DNA from: GCA-2683135 sp964507445
GTDB lineage: Bacteria; Planctomycetota; GCA-002687715
Direction of reading: 5' to 3'
DNA length: 64,000 nt
NCBI GenBank assembly: GCA_964507445.1
Contig: CAZDQF010000023.1
Span: 1-64,000, forward strand
In this document: piece after piece, positions 15,195 to 23,949 of the stretch
Layout of the letters: every line of letters starts with the position of its first letter
Numbering within the stretch: position 1 is the first letter of the stretch
Made by a program: the position numbers and the translations under genes
Notes under the pieces: model-generated
What the model saw: the letters and a program-made list of their open reading frames with translations, nothing else
Database searches by the model: none
Told to the model about the DNA's origin: nothing

Positions 15195-17608
15195 GAATCC
15201 TCCTCCGATCGGTCACCCTCCCGGTCCTCTTCCTCGCCTTCCCGACGGCGGGGGCGCTCCTCTTCTTCCTCGACCTCCTCAACCTCCTCCCCGCGCACAA
15301 GGCGGGCGTCCAGGGCCCACATGCCGCGGCCGTGGGTGGCGATGACCATGACCTGATCCCGCGGATGGACGATGAGGTCGTGCACGAAGGTGGATGGCAG
15401 GTCACCGACCACGTCCCAGGTCTCGCCACGGTCGGCGGAGGCGTAGACGCCGATGTCCGTCCCCACGTAGAGGTGACGAGGGCTCGTCGGGTCTTCGTAG
15501 ACCACGTTGATGGGGCCGCAGGGGATCCCCTTGGAGATGTCCTCCCAGGTCTGACCGCGGTCGGAGGAGCGCCACAGATAGGAGGCGAAGTCGTCGTTCC
15601 GCTTGCCGTTCTGGGCGGCGTAGACAGTGTCCAGGTCGTATCGCGACGCGATGACGCGAGAGATCCAGCGATCCGGCGCCAGCCCGAGCCCGAGCTCCGT
15701 CCACGTGGCGCCGCTGTCGTCCGTCCGATGCAACCTGCCGTCATCGGTCCCGGCGTAGATCACGCCGAACTTCAGCGGCGACTCCGAGATGGCCCAGATG
15801 GTCTGGTACTGGATGTCGCCGATCTTGTCTGGGTCTCCGTGGCTCAGATCGGGGCTGATCTGCTCCCACTGCTCGCCCCGATTCATGGAACGGAAGAGGT
15901 GGTTGAGGCCCAGGTAGATGACCCGCGGGTTGTGCGGCGAGATGATGAACGGCGCCAGCCACTGCCCTCGCAGCGGGGGCCCTCCCTCCGGGTCCTTGGG
16001 CCGGATGCGAGCGCGCTTGCCATGGTCGGTCCGGGAGAGGCTGCCGTAGAAGCCGGCGGAGTAGATCACCTCCGGGTCCGTGGGGTCCACCCGATGGGTG
16101 GAGGCCTCTCCTCCCGGCGCCCTCGTCCACTCCGTGGGCCGGAGCCTGGAGCGCCCGCGGCTGATGTCCACGGTGGTGCGGCGGCTGCCGTGATCCTGGA
16201 TCGAGCCGTAGATCTTGAACGGCGTGCCCATGTCGTATCCCACGTTGTAGAACTGGACCGCCGGCAGGGTCTCCCGCGTGGTGCGCCACTTCTTGCCGCC
16301 GTCGTAGGAGATGGCCAGCCCGCCGTCGTTGCCGTTGACCAGGTAGCGAGGGTTGCTCGGGTCGATGAAGAGGGCGTGGTGATCGCCGTGCATCCCCCTC
16401 AGGCTACGGAACGTCGCCCCGGAGTCGTTGGAGACCTTCAACCCCAGGCCCATCATGTAGACCGTGTCGGGGTCCACAGGGTCCGCTCGCACCTGACCGA
16501 ACACCCACCCGTAGGTGGCGCTCGCCCGGTGCATGCTGGGCTCGTCCTTGCTGGTCATGCGCCAGCTCAATCCCCCGTCGTCAGACCGGTAGATCTGGGC
16601 TCCCTTGATCCCCTCCTTGCGGGCTCGGCCGTAGGAGTCCGTACCGCTGGACTTGTTCTCCAGCTGCTCGTAGCAGTCCACGAACGCGTACACCGTATCG
16701 GGAGCGGATCGGCACACGTCGATGCCGATGCGGCCGCGGTGCTTCGCCGCCGGCAGACCCTTGTTCACGGGGAACCAGCTCTTGCCGCCGTCCATGGACT
16801 TCCAGATCCCGCTGCCGTCGTAGCCGGGTTCGTTGCGCGGGTCGTTCCAGCGCTTGCGGATTCGCTGCCACGTGGAGGCCCAGAGGATGTCCGGGTTCTC
16901 GGGGTGCATGACCAGGTCGATAACGCCGGTCTTGTCGTTGACGAAGAAGATCCGCTCCCACGTCGCTCCCCCGTCCGTGGTCTTGTAGACACCCCGCTCC
17001 TCGTTATCGGTCCACTCATGGCCGGAGGAGGCGACGTAGACCACGTCCGGGCTCCGCGGGTGGATGAGAACGCGCGGGATGGTGTGGGTCCCCGTGAGCC
17101 CCATGTGGCGCCAGGTCTCCCCCGCGTCCGTGGACTTGTAGACCCCGCAGCCGGCCATGGAGCTACGGAAGATGTTGGCCTCCCCGGTGCCCACCCAGAT
17201 GACGTTCGGGTCCGACGGCGCCAGGGTGATGTCCCCGATGGAGGTCGTGGGAGCCTCGTCGAAGATGGGTTCCCACGTCACGCCCTCGTTCTCGGACCGC
17301 CAGACGCCGCCGCTGGCCGTGGCTGCGTAGATGAGATACGTGGACCCACGAGGGGTCGGCACCTCCACGTCGGTGACGCGGCCGCTGGTGTTGGTCGGGC
17401 CGAGGAACTGCCACTTGAGGGACCTCAACGGAGACTCCGCCTTCATCCTCACGTGCTCCTCGTACCAGCGCATCCGCAGCGCGGGGTCCGTGGGACCGGA
17501 GCCCACCGCAGCCCCCAGCTGGGCCTGGGGGCGGACCCCGGGAGCCTGGGTGCAACCCCAGGTGAGGATCAGGACGGGGACGAGGGCGAGCGTCAAGGAA
17601 GGTCTCAT
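15191..17608 (-). CDS. Sortilin/BNR-repeat propeller protein, exported
   Basis: 805 residues. Many repeats of the form WxSTDGGxTW are seen (YKSTDAGETWRHMGL, YKTTDGGATWERIF, WKSMDGGKSWFPV, WRSSDRGQTWEDI), typical of BNR/sialidase-like and VPS10/sortilin propellers annotated as glycosyl hydrolase-like. Catalytic sialidase residues were not identified, so enzymatic activity is not claimed. ATG at 17608 has GGAG 9 nt upstream and gives the hydrophobic signal LTLALVPVLILTWGC, possibly a lipoprotein; a GTG at 17623 is the alternative. The C terminus is Glu/Arg-rich and low in complexity. It is coupled to the M14 peptidase gene. Confidence 0.85.
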   Translation of the reverse strand: MRPSLTLALVPVLILTWGCTQAPGVRPQAQLGAAVGSGPTDPALRMRWYEEHVRMKAESPLRSLKWQFLGPTNTSGRVTDVEVPTPRGSTYLIYAATASGGVWRSENEGVTWEPIFDEAPTTSIGDITLAPSDPNVIWVGTGEANIFRSSMAGCGVYKSTDAGETWRHMGLTGTHTIPRVLIHPRSPDVVYVASSGHEWTDNEERGVYKTTDGGATWERIFFVNDKTGVIDLVMHPENPDILWASTWQRIRKRWNDPRNEPGYDGSGIWKSMDGGKSWFPVNKGLPAAKHRGRIGIDVCRSAPDTVYAFVDCYEQLENKSSGTDSYGRARKEGIKGAQIYRSDDGGLSWRMTSKDEPSMHRASATYGWVFGQVRADPVDPDTVYMMGLGLKVSNDSGATFRSLRGMHGDHHALFIDPSNPRYLVNGNDGGLAISYDGGKKWRTTRETLPAVQFYNVGYDMGTPFKIYGSIQDHGSRRTTVDISRGRSRLRPTEWTRAPGGEASTHRVDPTDPEVIYSAGFYGSLSRTDHGKRARIRPKDPEGGPPLRGQWLAPFIISPHNPRVIYLGLNHLFRSMNRGEQWEQISPDLSHGDPDKIGDIQYQTIWAISESPLKFGVIYAGTDDGRLHRTDDSGATWTELGLGLAPDRWISRVIASRYDLDTVYAAQNGKRNDDFASYLWRSSDRGQTWEDISKGIPCGPINVVYEDPTSPRHLYVGTDIGVYASADRGETWDVVGDLPSTFVHDLIVHPRDQVMVIATHGRGMWALDARLVRGEEVEEVEEEEERPRRREGEEEDREGDRSEEDS

Positions 17609-17738
17609 ATTGGCGTTCTCCACGCCACATGAGACCCGATTTGGCCTCGGGGGGACAGGGGGCCTCGTCAGATCCGGGGCAACCCGCGGGGGGTCCGGGA
17701 CACCGGCCGCCGCACGGACCTACCGGCCCCTGTTCGTC

Positions 17739-19262
17739 TTAGGGGAAAACGACGGAGCGGATCGGGCTGCCCTCGAAGATGTTCCCCGGCTGACACGGTC
17801 CGCTCGGCCGCACCGCCACGCTCCACCAGGTCTGACCCGACAAGGCCGTCAGCTGGGAAGCCGGGATGGTCAACGCGTTCGAGCCGTTGAGGTTCAGGAC
17901 TCCGCTGTGGAGGGGGTTCCCCTGCAACGCCGCCGCCGACTGGGCCATCACCTCGCCGAGGGTGATGTGGAGACCGAAGATCATGCCCGCCCCTGTGAAC
18001 ACGCCGTTGGCCAGATGGTTGGAGTGGAACATGTAGTAGGTCCAGCCCGGGTAACCATCGACCATGCTCAACGTCAGGTTCTGGTTGGAGTCCAGGGTGA
18101 CGTTGTAGCTCCAGGTGAGCGGTGACGCGGTGCCCAGGGGCTGGTTCTGGTGCCACGCCACGGTGTTCGCCCAGTAGGCGCCCCACAGGATGTCCAGCTG
18201 GCAATCGCTGTTCATGTCACCCACCACGACGCTGCGCGCGCCGTTGGCGTTGCTGGTGATCGCCTGCCCGGGAGCGAACAGGCCGCCACCCAGGTTGCGG
18301 AACATGGAGATGGTGTCGTCTCCATAGGCCGCCGCCACCACGTCCGTGTCACCGTCGTAGTCCAGGTCCCCGGCGTGCACGGACCAGGCTCCGTTGGAGG
18401 TGCTGGACAGGATGCGCTGGGGGCCGAAGGTGCCGCAGTTGAGGTTCTCGAACCACGCCACCGTGTCCGCGATCTGGGACGCGGCGACGATGTCCAGGTC
18501 TCCATCCTGGTCCAGGTCGGCGACGTGAACGGAGCGGGCGCCCACGGAGTAGAGCATGACCACGTGTTCGGTGCCGAAGGCGCCGTTGCCCAGGTTCTCG
18601 TGCCAGGCGATCTTGCCGTCGTTCTGCGAGGCAGCGACCACGTCCATGTCGCCGTCACAGTCGATGTCCGCGGTGAACACGCTGCGGGCGCCGTCCGCCT
18701 GATTGGTGATGACGAAACCCGACCCGAAGTTGCCGCCGCCCAGGTTCTCGAACCAGGAGATGCGGTCGTCCGAGTAGGAGGCGACGATCACGTCCAGATC
18801 GCCGTCACCGTCCAGGTCCTCCGCGCACACGTCCGAAGGGCTGTTGGTAGCCGTCGAGATGATCTGCTCCGGCCCGAAGATGTTGAGGCAGGTGGTGGTG
18901 CAGAAGATGGTCGCCGTCAGGTTCTCATACCAGACCACCTTGTCGTCGCTCTGGCTGACCGCCAGCACCTCCTGATCACCGTCGCCGTCCAGGTCCGCGG
19001 CGAACACGGCCGCCGGGTTGTCTCCGGAGGTGGAGATCACTTCCTGGGGACCGAAGTTGCCGTTCCCCTGGTTCTCGTACCAGGCGATCTTGTCGTCGCC
19101 GTAGGACGCGGAGAGCACATCGGCGTCCCCGTCGCTGTCCAGGTCGGACAGGAACACGTCCGTCGTGAACATGGCGTTGGTGGTGATGACCTGGCCAGCG
19201 CTGAAGTTGCTCTGGGCGAAGACCGACGTGGACAGGCAGATAGAGAGGAGGAGGAATCGCAT
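17739..19262 (-). CDS. Secreted FG-GAP/VCBS seven-bladed propeller protein
   Basis: 507 residues with signal peptide MRFLLLSICLSTSVFAQ. Seven repeats carry DLDSDGDADVLSAS-like calcium loops and IAWYENxGNGNFG strands. The seventh loop (DMNSDCQLDI) is degenerate. The C terminus is a diverged copy of the shared 110-residue domain (YYMFHSNHLANG, FGLHIT, NPLHSGVLN, LSGQTWWSVAV). GAGAG precedes the ATG. It is a third paralogue of the propellers at 9688 and 12099, on the opposite strand and 4 kb away. Confidence 0.88.
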   Translation of the reverse strand: MRFLLLSICLSTSVFAQSNFSAGQVITTNAMFTTDVFLSDLDSDGDADVLSASYGDDKIAWYENQGNGNFGPQEVISTSGDNPAAVFAADLDGDGDQEVLAVSQSDDKVVWYENLTATIFCTTTCLNIFGPEQIISTATNSPSDVCAEDLDGDGDLDVIVASYSDDRISWFENLGGGNFGSGFVITNQADGARSVFTADIDCDGDMDVVAASQNDGKIAWHENLGNGAFGTEHVVMLYSVGARSVHVADLDQDGDLDIVAASQIADTVAWFENLNCGTFGPQRILSSTSNGAWSVHAGDLDYDGDTDVVAAAYGDDTISMFRNLGGGLFAPGQAITSNANGARSVVVGDMNSDCQLDILWGAYWANTVAWHQNQPLGTASPLTWSYNVTLDSNQNLTLSMVDGYPGWTYYMFHSNHLANGVFTGAGMIFGLHITLGEVMAQSAAALQGNPLHSGVLNLNGSNALTIPASQLTALSGQTWWSVAVRPSGPCQPGNIFEGSPIRSVVFP

Positions 19263-19276
19263 GGCGCTCTCGGAAT

Positions 19277-19302
19277 CGGGGGTATGGAGAACACTACCCC
19301 CG
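19277..19302. promoter_or_regulatory. Inverted repeat just upstream of a propeller gene
   Basis: cgggggta (19277-19284) and tacccccg (19295-19302) are perfect 8-bp arms around a 10-nt loop. The repeat ends 14 bp before the minus-strand ATG at 19262, so it lies in the promoter or leader. It may be an operator or a translational hairpin. Confidence 0.4.
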
Positions 19303-19367
19303 AGGCTGGGCGCCGGACGGGGCCCGCGACGAAACCCCTCGGGTGGAAAGGCGCGCCGGACGACCGA

Positions 19368-20147
19368 TTACTGGATGGAGAGCGTGAGGCAGTTGGTGAG
19401 CGTCACGACACCGCTGGGTGCGGTGACCGCCCCCTGGATGGCGAGGGGGAGCCCCCGGAGGTTCGTGTAGTTGGGGATGTAGGCCGCTGGGTTGAAGAAC
19501 GAGGAGCCGCCGGATGGGTCCAGGAACCCCAGGAAGTCCGGGAACAAGATCGGGTCCGCGTTGGGATAGGTCAGGCTGAGGAAGGGGTCCGGGTCCAGGG
19601 CCACGTGCACGGAAGGCCCCGCCGGGATCCCGACGTTGGTCGTCAGGGACAGGGCCAGCTGATAGAAGGCACCGGGCTGGTTTGTGTCGTTCAACGCCAG
19701 CGACAGGTACTGGCCGCGGGTCGGCAGCCCGGTCGCCGAGAGCACGGGGCCGCCGTAGCTGTTGGCGGGGTCCACGCGGAACGCGAAGTACGCGACCGGT
19801 TGCACCACCAGCGGTGAGATGGTGCGCCACGGCACACGCATCCAGTAGTGCCCCGGCGTGAGGGTGACCCCCGCCAACGGCACCACGGCTGACTGAGGGG
19901 TCCCCGGACCGATGACGGGGGCCATGGTCAGAGGGAAGGTGCAAGCCCACGCCAGCGGACCGCCAGGGCTGCCGGCGATGATGGCGTTGGTCCCGCAGGA
20001 GGAGAGGGACTGAGCGTTGACCGTGGCCTCCAGCCGGATGGTCGGGTTCACCCCGACGGGGCAGGGGTTGGGGGTGATGGTGGCGCTGATGCGCGGCTGG
20101 GCTGCCGCGGTGAGAGCCAGGAGCACGGCGAAGCAAAGGGTCTTCAT
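19368..20147 (-). CDS. Secreted protein of unknown function
   Basis: 259 residues from the ATG at 20147, which follows GGAGGAGG and starts a signal peptide (MKTLCFAVLLALTAAAQ). Residues about 20-120 look like an Ig-like or CARDB-like beta domain (ISATITPNPCPVGVNPTIRL). The C-terminal 100 residues (FYQLALS, ALDPDPFLSLT, GFLDPSG, LRGLPLAIQG, TNCLTLSIQ) have a strand order that recalls the shared C-terminal domain of the propeller proteins, but the similarity is weak. It sits 55 bp after cinA on the same strand. Confidence 0.7.
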   Translation of the reverse strand: MKTLCFAVLLALTAAAQPRISATITPNPCPVGVNPTIRLEATVNAQSLSSCGTNAIIAGSPGGPLAWACTFPLTMAPVIGPGTPQSAVVPLAGVTLTPGHYWMRVPWRTISPLVVQPVAYFAFRVDPANSYGGPVLSATGLPTRGQYLSLALNDTNQPGAFYQLALSLTTNVGIPAGPSVHVALDPDPFLSLTYPNADPILFPDFLGFLDPSGGSSFFNPAAYIPNYTNLRGLPLAIQGAVTAPSGVVTLTNCLTLSIQ

Positions 20148-20202
20148 GGCGGGGCCTCCTCCAATCGCGGCCATGGTACCCCGGTGGGGAGGGCGCCGGC
20201 CA

Positions 20203-21426
20203 TCAGGGACGGAGGTGACGGCGGAGCATGTCCAGGGCGGCCACCGCCGCCCGCTCCCGGATCTGCGTCCGATCCCCCAGCAGGCTCAGCCGGCGTACCT
20301 CGGTGCCCGAGTCGCTCGATAGGGCAACGAACACCGTCCCGATGGGCTTCCCAGGGACCGCCCCCGTGGGCCCTGCGATCCCGGTGGTGGCCAGCCCCAC
20401 CTGGGCGCCCGCTCGCCCCCTCACCCCTTCGGCCATCTCTCGCGCGCAGACCTCGGACACGGCTCCGTGCTCGGCCAGGGTCTCGCCGCGGACGCCGAGG
20501 AGAGCCTGCTTGGATGCGTCGCTGTACGTGACCAACCCCGCCTGGAAGACCGCGGAGACGCCCGGGACCGAGATCAGCAGGTCCGAGATGCGCCCACCGG
20601 TCAGGGACTCGGCCACCGCCAGGGTCACGTCCTGCGCCATCAGAGCGCGGGCTACGACCTCGTGCAGCGGGGCCCCCTGGTCGCAGATCACCGCGTCCCC
20701 GAAGGCGGCCTTGATCGCGCGGACGTCTTCCTCCACGGCCTCGGCGTCCCGGCTCTCCACCACCAACACGAGGTGGGCCACGCCAGGATAGCTGCCCACG
20801 GACGGGTCACGGCCACGTCGCATGAGCTGGGCGATGCGCTCCCCCGCCACGGACTCGGACACTCCCACCACCGTGAGGGACCGGCGGACCAGCGCTCCCT
20901 CCTTCTCCGGATGCTCCGCCAGCACAGGCAGGACACAGGCCTCCGTCATGTGCTTCATCTCTCGCGGCACGCCCGGGAGCACGAACACCTGCGCACCCTT
21001 CAGGGCCCCGTGGATCCCCGGAGCGGTCCCCCACCGGTTGTGGAGCGGGCGGCAGCCGCAGGGGATGTCCGCCTGCACCATGTTCGCCGCCGTGGCCTTC
21101 CGACCGGAGCGCTCGAACAACTCCTGGATCTGCGACACCGCCTCGTCGCTCCGGACGCAATCCACCTCCATGGCCCGCGCCACACCGTGACGGGTGAGGT
21201 CATCTGGGGTGGGGCCCAAGCCCCCGGTCAGTACCACCACGTCCGCCTCAGCCGCCGCCGCCCGCAAGGCCACGGCGATCTGCTCCGCGTCATCGCCCAC
21301 GGTCTCTCGGCGCACGACGGGAAACCCGGCCCCCCGCAAGGTCGATGACAACCAGCTGGCGTTGGTGTCGGTCATGCGTCCGGCGAGCAGCTCGTCGCCG
21401 ACGGAGATCACGCAGGAGCGCCCCAC
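20203..21426 (-). CDS. cinA: CinA family nicotinamide-nucleotide amidase
   Basis: 407 residues, the usual CinA length. The N-terminal molybdopterin-binding-like domain (SVGDELLAGRMTDTNASWL, TGGLGPTPDD) and the C-terminal amidase domain (VAESLTGGRISDLL, TYSDASKQALLGV, TTGIAGPTG) are both present. The amidase recycles NMN to nicotinate mononucleotide; the N-terminal domain has ADP-ribose pyrophosphatase activity in characterised members. The GTG start at 21426 lies 2 nt after the ychF stop. Longer in-frame starts run into ychF and are rejected. It is the last gene of the tatC-ychF-cinA run. Confidence 0.93.
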   Translation of the reverse strand: MGRSCVISVGDELLAGRMTDTNASWLSSTLRGAGFPVVRRETVGDDAEQIAVALRAAAAEADVVVLTGGLGPTPDDLTRHGVARAMEVDCVRSDEAVSQIQELFERSGRKATAANMVQADIPCGCRPLHNRWGTAPGIHGALKGAQVFVLPGVPREMKHMTEACVLPVLAEHPEKEGALVRRSLTVVGVSESVAGERIAQLMRRGRDPSVGSYPGVAHLVLVVESRDAEAVEEDVRAIKAAFGDAVICDQGAPLHEVVARALMAQDVTLAVAESLTGGRISDLLISVPGVSAVFQAGLVTYSDASKQALLGVRGETLAEHGAVSEVCAREMAEGVRGRAGAQVGLATTGIAGPTGAVPGKPIGTVFVALSSDSGTEVRRLSLLGDRTQIRERAAVAALDMLRRHLRP

Positions 21427-21428
21427 GA

Positions 21429-22472
21429 TCAGACCGAGAAGCGGAAGTTGATGACCTCCCCGTCCGCCACCGGGTACTCCTTGCCTTCCAGCCGCATGTG
21501 CCCTGCGGCCTTCGCCTCCTTGAAGCCTCCGGACTCCACCAGGTCGGTGAAGGGGATCACCTCGGCGCGGATGAAGCCACGCTGAATATCCGAGTGGATG
21601 GCGCCCGCGGCCTCGTGAGCGCTGGCGCCACGTCGGATGGTCCAGGCGCGGCACTCATCGTCTCCGGCGGTCAGGAACGAGTGCAGCCCGAGCAGCCCGT
21701 ACAGCTCGGAGATGAGACGGTCCCGCGCCGGGCTCTCGATGGCGTAGTCCGCCATGAACTCCGCCGCGTCGGCCTCATCCAGAGAAGCGATCTCGGCCTC
21801 GATGCTGCCCCGGATGCAGAGCACCCGGTCCAACCCGTCCGGCACGGCCGCCTTCAGCGCCGCATCATCCGCCCCCTCGTCCGGCAGGTTGAGCACCACC
21901 AGCTTGGGCTTCTGGGTGAGGAAACGGAACCCACGGATCAACTCCTCCTCCGCGGAGTTGATCTCCACGTCATCGACGAGCCCACCGGCCTCCAGCACCG
22001 CCTTGAGCCGGAGCAGCAAGGCCAGCTCCTTCTTGTCCTGGTCCTGGGTCTTGGTGGGCTTGTGGACCTGCTTCTCGAGCTTGTCCACCCGGTTCTCCAC
22101 CATGTTCCAGTCGGCCACCTGGAGCGCCGACACCAGATCGTTGACGTCCTTCGCCACGTCCACGGAGGGACGGTCGTAAGGATAGGCGTCGGATTCGAAG
22201 CAGCGCACCACCAAGGCGAGGGCGTCCAGCTCTCGCAGGGACGCGAACAACCGGGCCTCGCCCCGGTCATCACCGCCTATCCCTGGCAGATCGTGGCACT
22301 CGAACTTGGCGTAGGTGGTCTTCTTCGGAGAGTAGATCTCCGCCAGTTGATCAACTCGCTGGTCCGGGACGGAGACCGTGCGCAACGGGTCCCCTGCGCC
22401 ATCGGACCCTGTGACGGCGTTGAACAGGGTGCTCTTGCCCGACCCTCCGAGCCCCACGAAACCGGACTTCAT
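21429..22472 (-). CDS. ychF: YchF/OLA1-type P-loop ATPase, divergent
   Basis: 347 residues. The order and the C-terminal TGS-like end (AAGHMRLEGKEYPVADGEVINFRF) match YchF, a ribosome-associated ATPase of the Obg family. LASLRELDALALVVRCF-type sequence follows the switch region as in YchF. Two motifs are unusual: the P-loop is GLGGSGKST rather than the common GLPNVGKST, and the segment after DLPGI is shortened and lacks the KGASKGEGLGN run. The nucleotide-base motif appears as NLPDE. The ATG is 1 nt after the tatC stop, so expression is probably coupled. Confidence 0.85.
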   Translation of the reverse strand: MKSGFVGLGGSGKSTLFNAVTGSDGAGDPLRTVSVPDQRVDQLAEIYSPKKTTYAKFECHDLPGIGGDDRGEARLFASLRELDALALVVRCFESDAYPYDRPSVDVAKDVNDLVSALQVADWNMVENRVDKLEKQVHKPTKTQDQDKKELALLLRLKAVLEAGGLVDDVEINSAEEELIRGFRFLTQKPKLVVLNLPDEGADDAALKAAVPDGLDRVLCIRGSIEAEIASLDEADAAEFMADYAIESPARDRLISELYGLLGLHSFLTAGDDECRAWTIRRGASAHEAAGAIHSDIQRGFIRAEVIPFTDLVESGGFKEAKAAGHMRLEGKEYPVADGEVINFRFSV

Positions 22473-22473
22473 C

Positions 22474-23835
22474 TCAATTGCCTTCCCGCTGGATCAAGAC
22501 CTTGTCAGCGTGGGCCTCGTACCAATCACGCCAGCTCTGAAGCGCCGCGTCATCCGCGACGTCCATCCCCGCCCCGCTGAGCTTCACCAGGATCGGGCGC
22601 AGGGCCTCGCAGATCGCGTCCTCTCCGAGAGCGAAGTCCGTCAACATCTGCGGGACGAACTCCGAGTACCCGATCTCGTTCACCAGGATGATGTCGAACA
22701 ACGACTGCCCGGCCGGATTGAACGCCACCGTCATGGTCACCCCGTCCGGTCCGGACGCCGACCGGTCCACGACGATCGCCTGCCGTCGTGTCTTGCGCAG
22801 CAGGAACACGTAGGCCCGGTCCGCCGTATCACAGACGACCACGGCCTCGCTGCCGCTCTCGGCGGCGCGGTACGCAGACAGCACCGGCTTGTTCAGCCGG
22901 TCCTCGGCGAACGCGCGCACGTCGATCCGGGTCTCGTCATCGGTCTGAAACAGCCGCCCTTCCGCCCGATCCACCCGCCAGGCATTGGAGGCCGGCTGAT
23001 AGAGCACGACCAGCACGACCAGCACGAACAGGGGCTTCTTGAGGCCGGCCCTCACCTTGCCCCAGTCGAGCGACGGGCGAGCGGCTCCCATGCCCACCCA
23101 CGACAGGTAGATACCGAGCTCGTAGAGACCGATCAGGGGCAGGGCCATGAGGCACTGGGTCACCGGGTCGGGAGGTGTGAGGACGGCGCAGACGATGAAG
23201 ATGATGAGGATCATCCACTTGCGCTTGCGCTTGAACGCCTCGGGTCCCAGGACGCCGGACCGGGCCATGCCGACCATGATGACCGGCAATTGAAAGGTGA
23301 CCCCCAACACCAGGGTCAGCACGGTGAACAGTCCCAGGTAGTCCTTGAGGCCGATCCAGTTCTGGATGACCGTCGGATCACCGAAGGTCAGGAGGTAGCG
23401 GAGCCCGAACGGGATGAGGGTCGTGTATCCGAACGTCACCCCCAACACGAACAGGCCGACGCAGAACGGCACGTACTTGCTGACGACACGGCGCTCCCCG
23501 GAGTAGAGGCCGGCGCTGATGAACGCCCAGACCTGGTAGATCCACATCGGGGCGGTGACCACCAACCCGACGATGAACGACACCTTCACGTAGGAGAAGA
23601 AGGCCTGCTGCGGAGACGTGGCCTTCAACGTCGGGTCCTGGTTCAGGTCCGTCATCACGGTCTGGAATGGCCGCAACACGAACTCCATGACCTCCCGGTG
23701 CCAGACGAACACGATCACCAGCCCGAGGATGCTCCAGAGGAGCGCCTTCAGGAACCGGGCGCGCAACTCCTCCAGGTGAGCCCCGAAGCTCATACGGGTC
23801 CCCGCCAGCCGCTCTTGGTCTTCCGTGCTCACCAT
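22474..23835 (-). CDS. tatC: Sec-independent translocase TatC with long C-terminal extension
   Basis: 453 residues; TatC is usually 240-280. The core has HLEELR near residues 20-25, six transmembrane helices and LTPPDPVTQ before TM5. It forms the twin-arginine signal receptor of the Tat export system in the inner membrane. After the core come an extra hydrophobic helix (LFVLVVLVVLYQP) and about 150 soluble residues of unknown fold ending SWRDWYEAHADKVLI. No Shine-Dalgarno is seen before the ATG, but an extended -10 box lies 9 nt upstream. An internal ATG at 23793 is the alternative start. No tatA/tatB gene was found in the window. Confidence 0.92.
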   Translation of the reverse strand: MVSTEDQERLAGTRMSFGAHLEELRARFLKALLWSILGLVIVFVWHREVMEFVLRPFQTVMTDLNQDPTLKATSPQQAFFSYVKVSFIVGLVVTAPMWIYQVWAFISAGLYSGERRVVSKYVPFCVGLFVLGVTFGYTTLIPFGLRYLLTFGDPTVIQNWIGLKDYLGLFTVLTLVLGVTFQLPVIMVGMARSGVLGPEAFKRKRKWMILIIFIVCAVLTPPDPVTQCLMALPLIGLYELGIYLSWVGMGAARPSLDWGKVRAGLKKPLFVLVVLVVLYQPASNAWRVDRAEGRLFQTDDETRIDVRAFAEDRLNKPVLSAYRAAESGSEAVVVCDTADRAYVFLLRKTRRQAIVVDRSASGPDGVTMTVAFNPAGQSLFDIILVNEIGYSEFVPQMLTDFALGEDAICEALRPILVKLSGAGMDVADDAALQSWRDWYEAHADKVLIQREGN

Positions 23836-23844
23836 GTCAGGTGG

Positions 23845-23853
23845 AGTGTAGCA
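23845..23853 (-). promoter_or_regulatory. Extended -10 box of tatC
   Basis: On the minus strand TGCTACACT matches TGn-TAnnnT. It ends 9 nt before the tatC ATG, which predicts a leader of only 2-3 nt. No good -35 is seen, as is common for extended -10 promoters. Confidence 0.4.
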
Positions 23854-23893
23854 ATTCCGTCCCGCGCCTCACCGTGAGCCCGCCTAACGCAGA

Positions 23894-23923
23894 GAGGCTT
23901 CGACCCTCTCGGGACGAAGCCTC
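23894..23923 (-). terminator. Terminator hairpin after the coiled-coil/BRCT gene
   Basis: gaggcttcg and cgaagcctc form a perfect 9-bp stem, extended by ccc/ggg around a 4-nt loop. It lies 27 nt after the stop at 23950 and before the tatC promoter. There is no strong T-run. Confidence 0.55.
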
Positions 23924-23949
23924 CTGTTCTCGTCGACGGGCCGTCGCGG

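Noticed and set aside
13668..17632. Two long plus-strand open frames opposite the M14 and sortilin-like genes
   Set aside because: They are antisense shadows in GC-rich DNA: low-complexity Val/Gly/Arg/His protein, no domains, fully covered by real genes.
21427..21654. Longer N terminus for CinA
   Set aside because: It overlaps ychF in another frame, and CinA homology begins right at the GTG at 21426.
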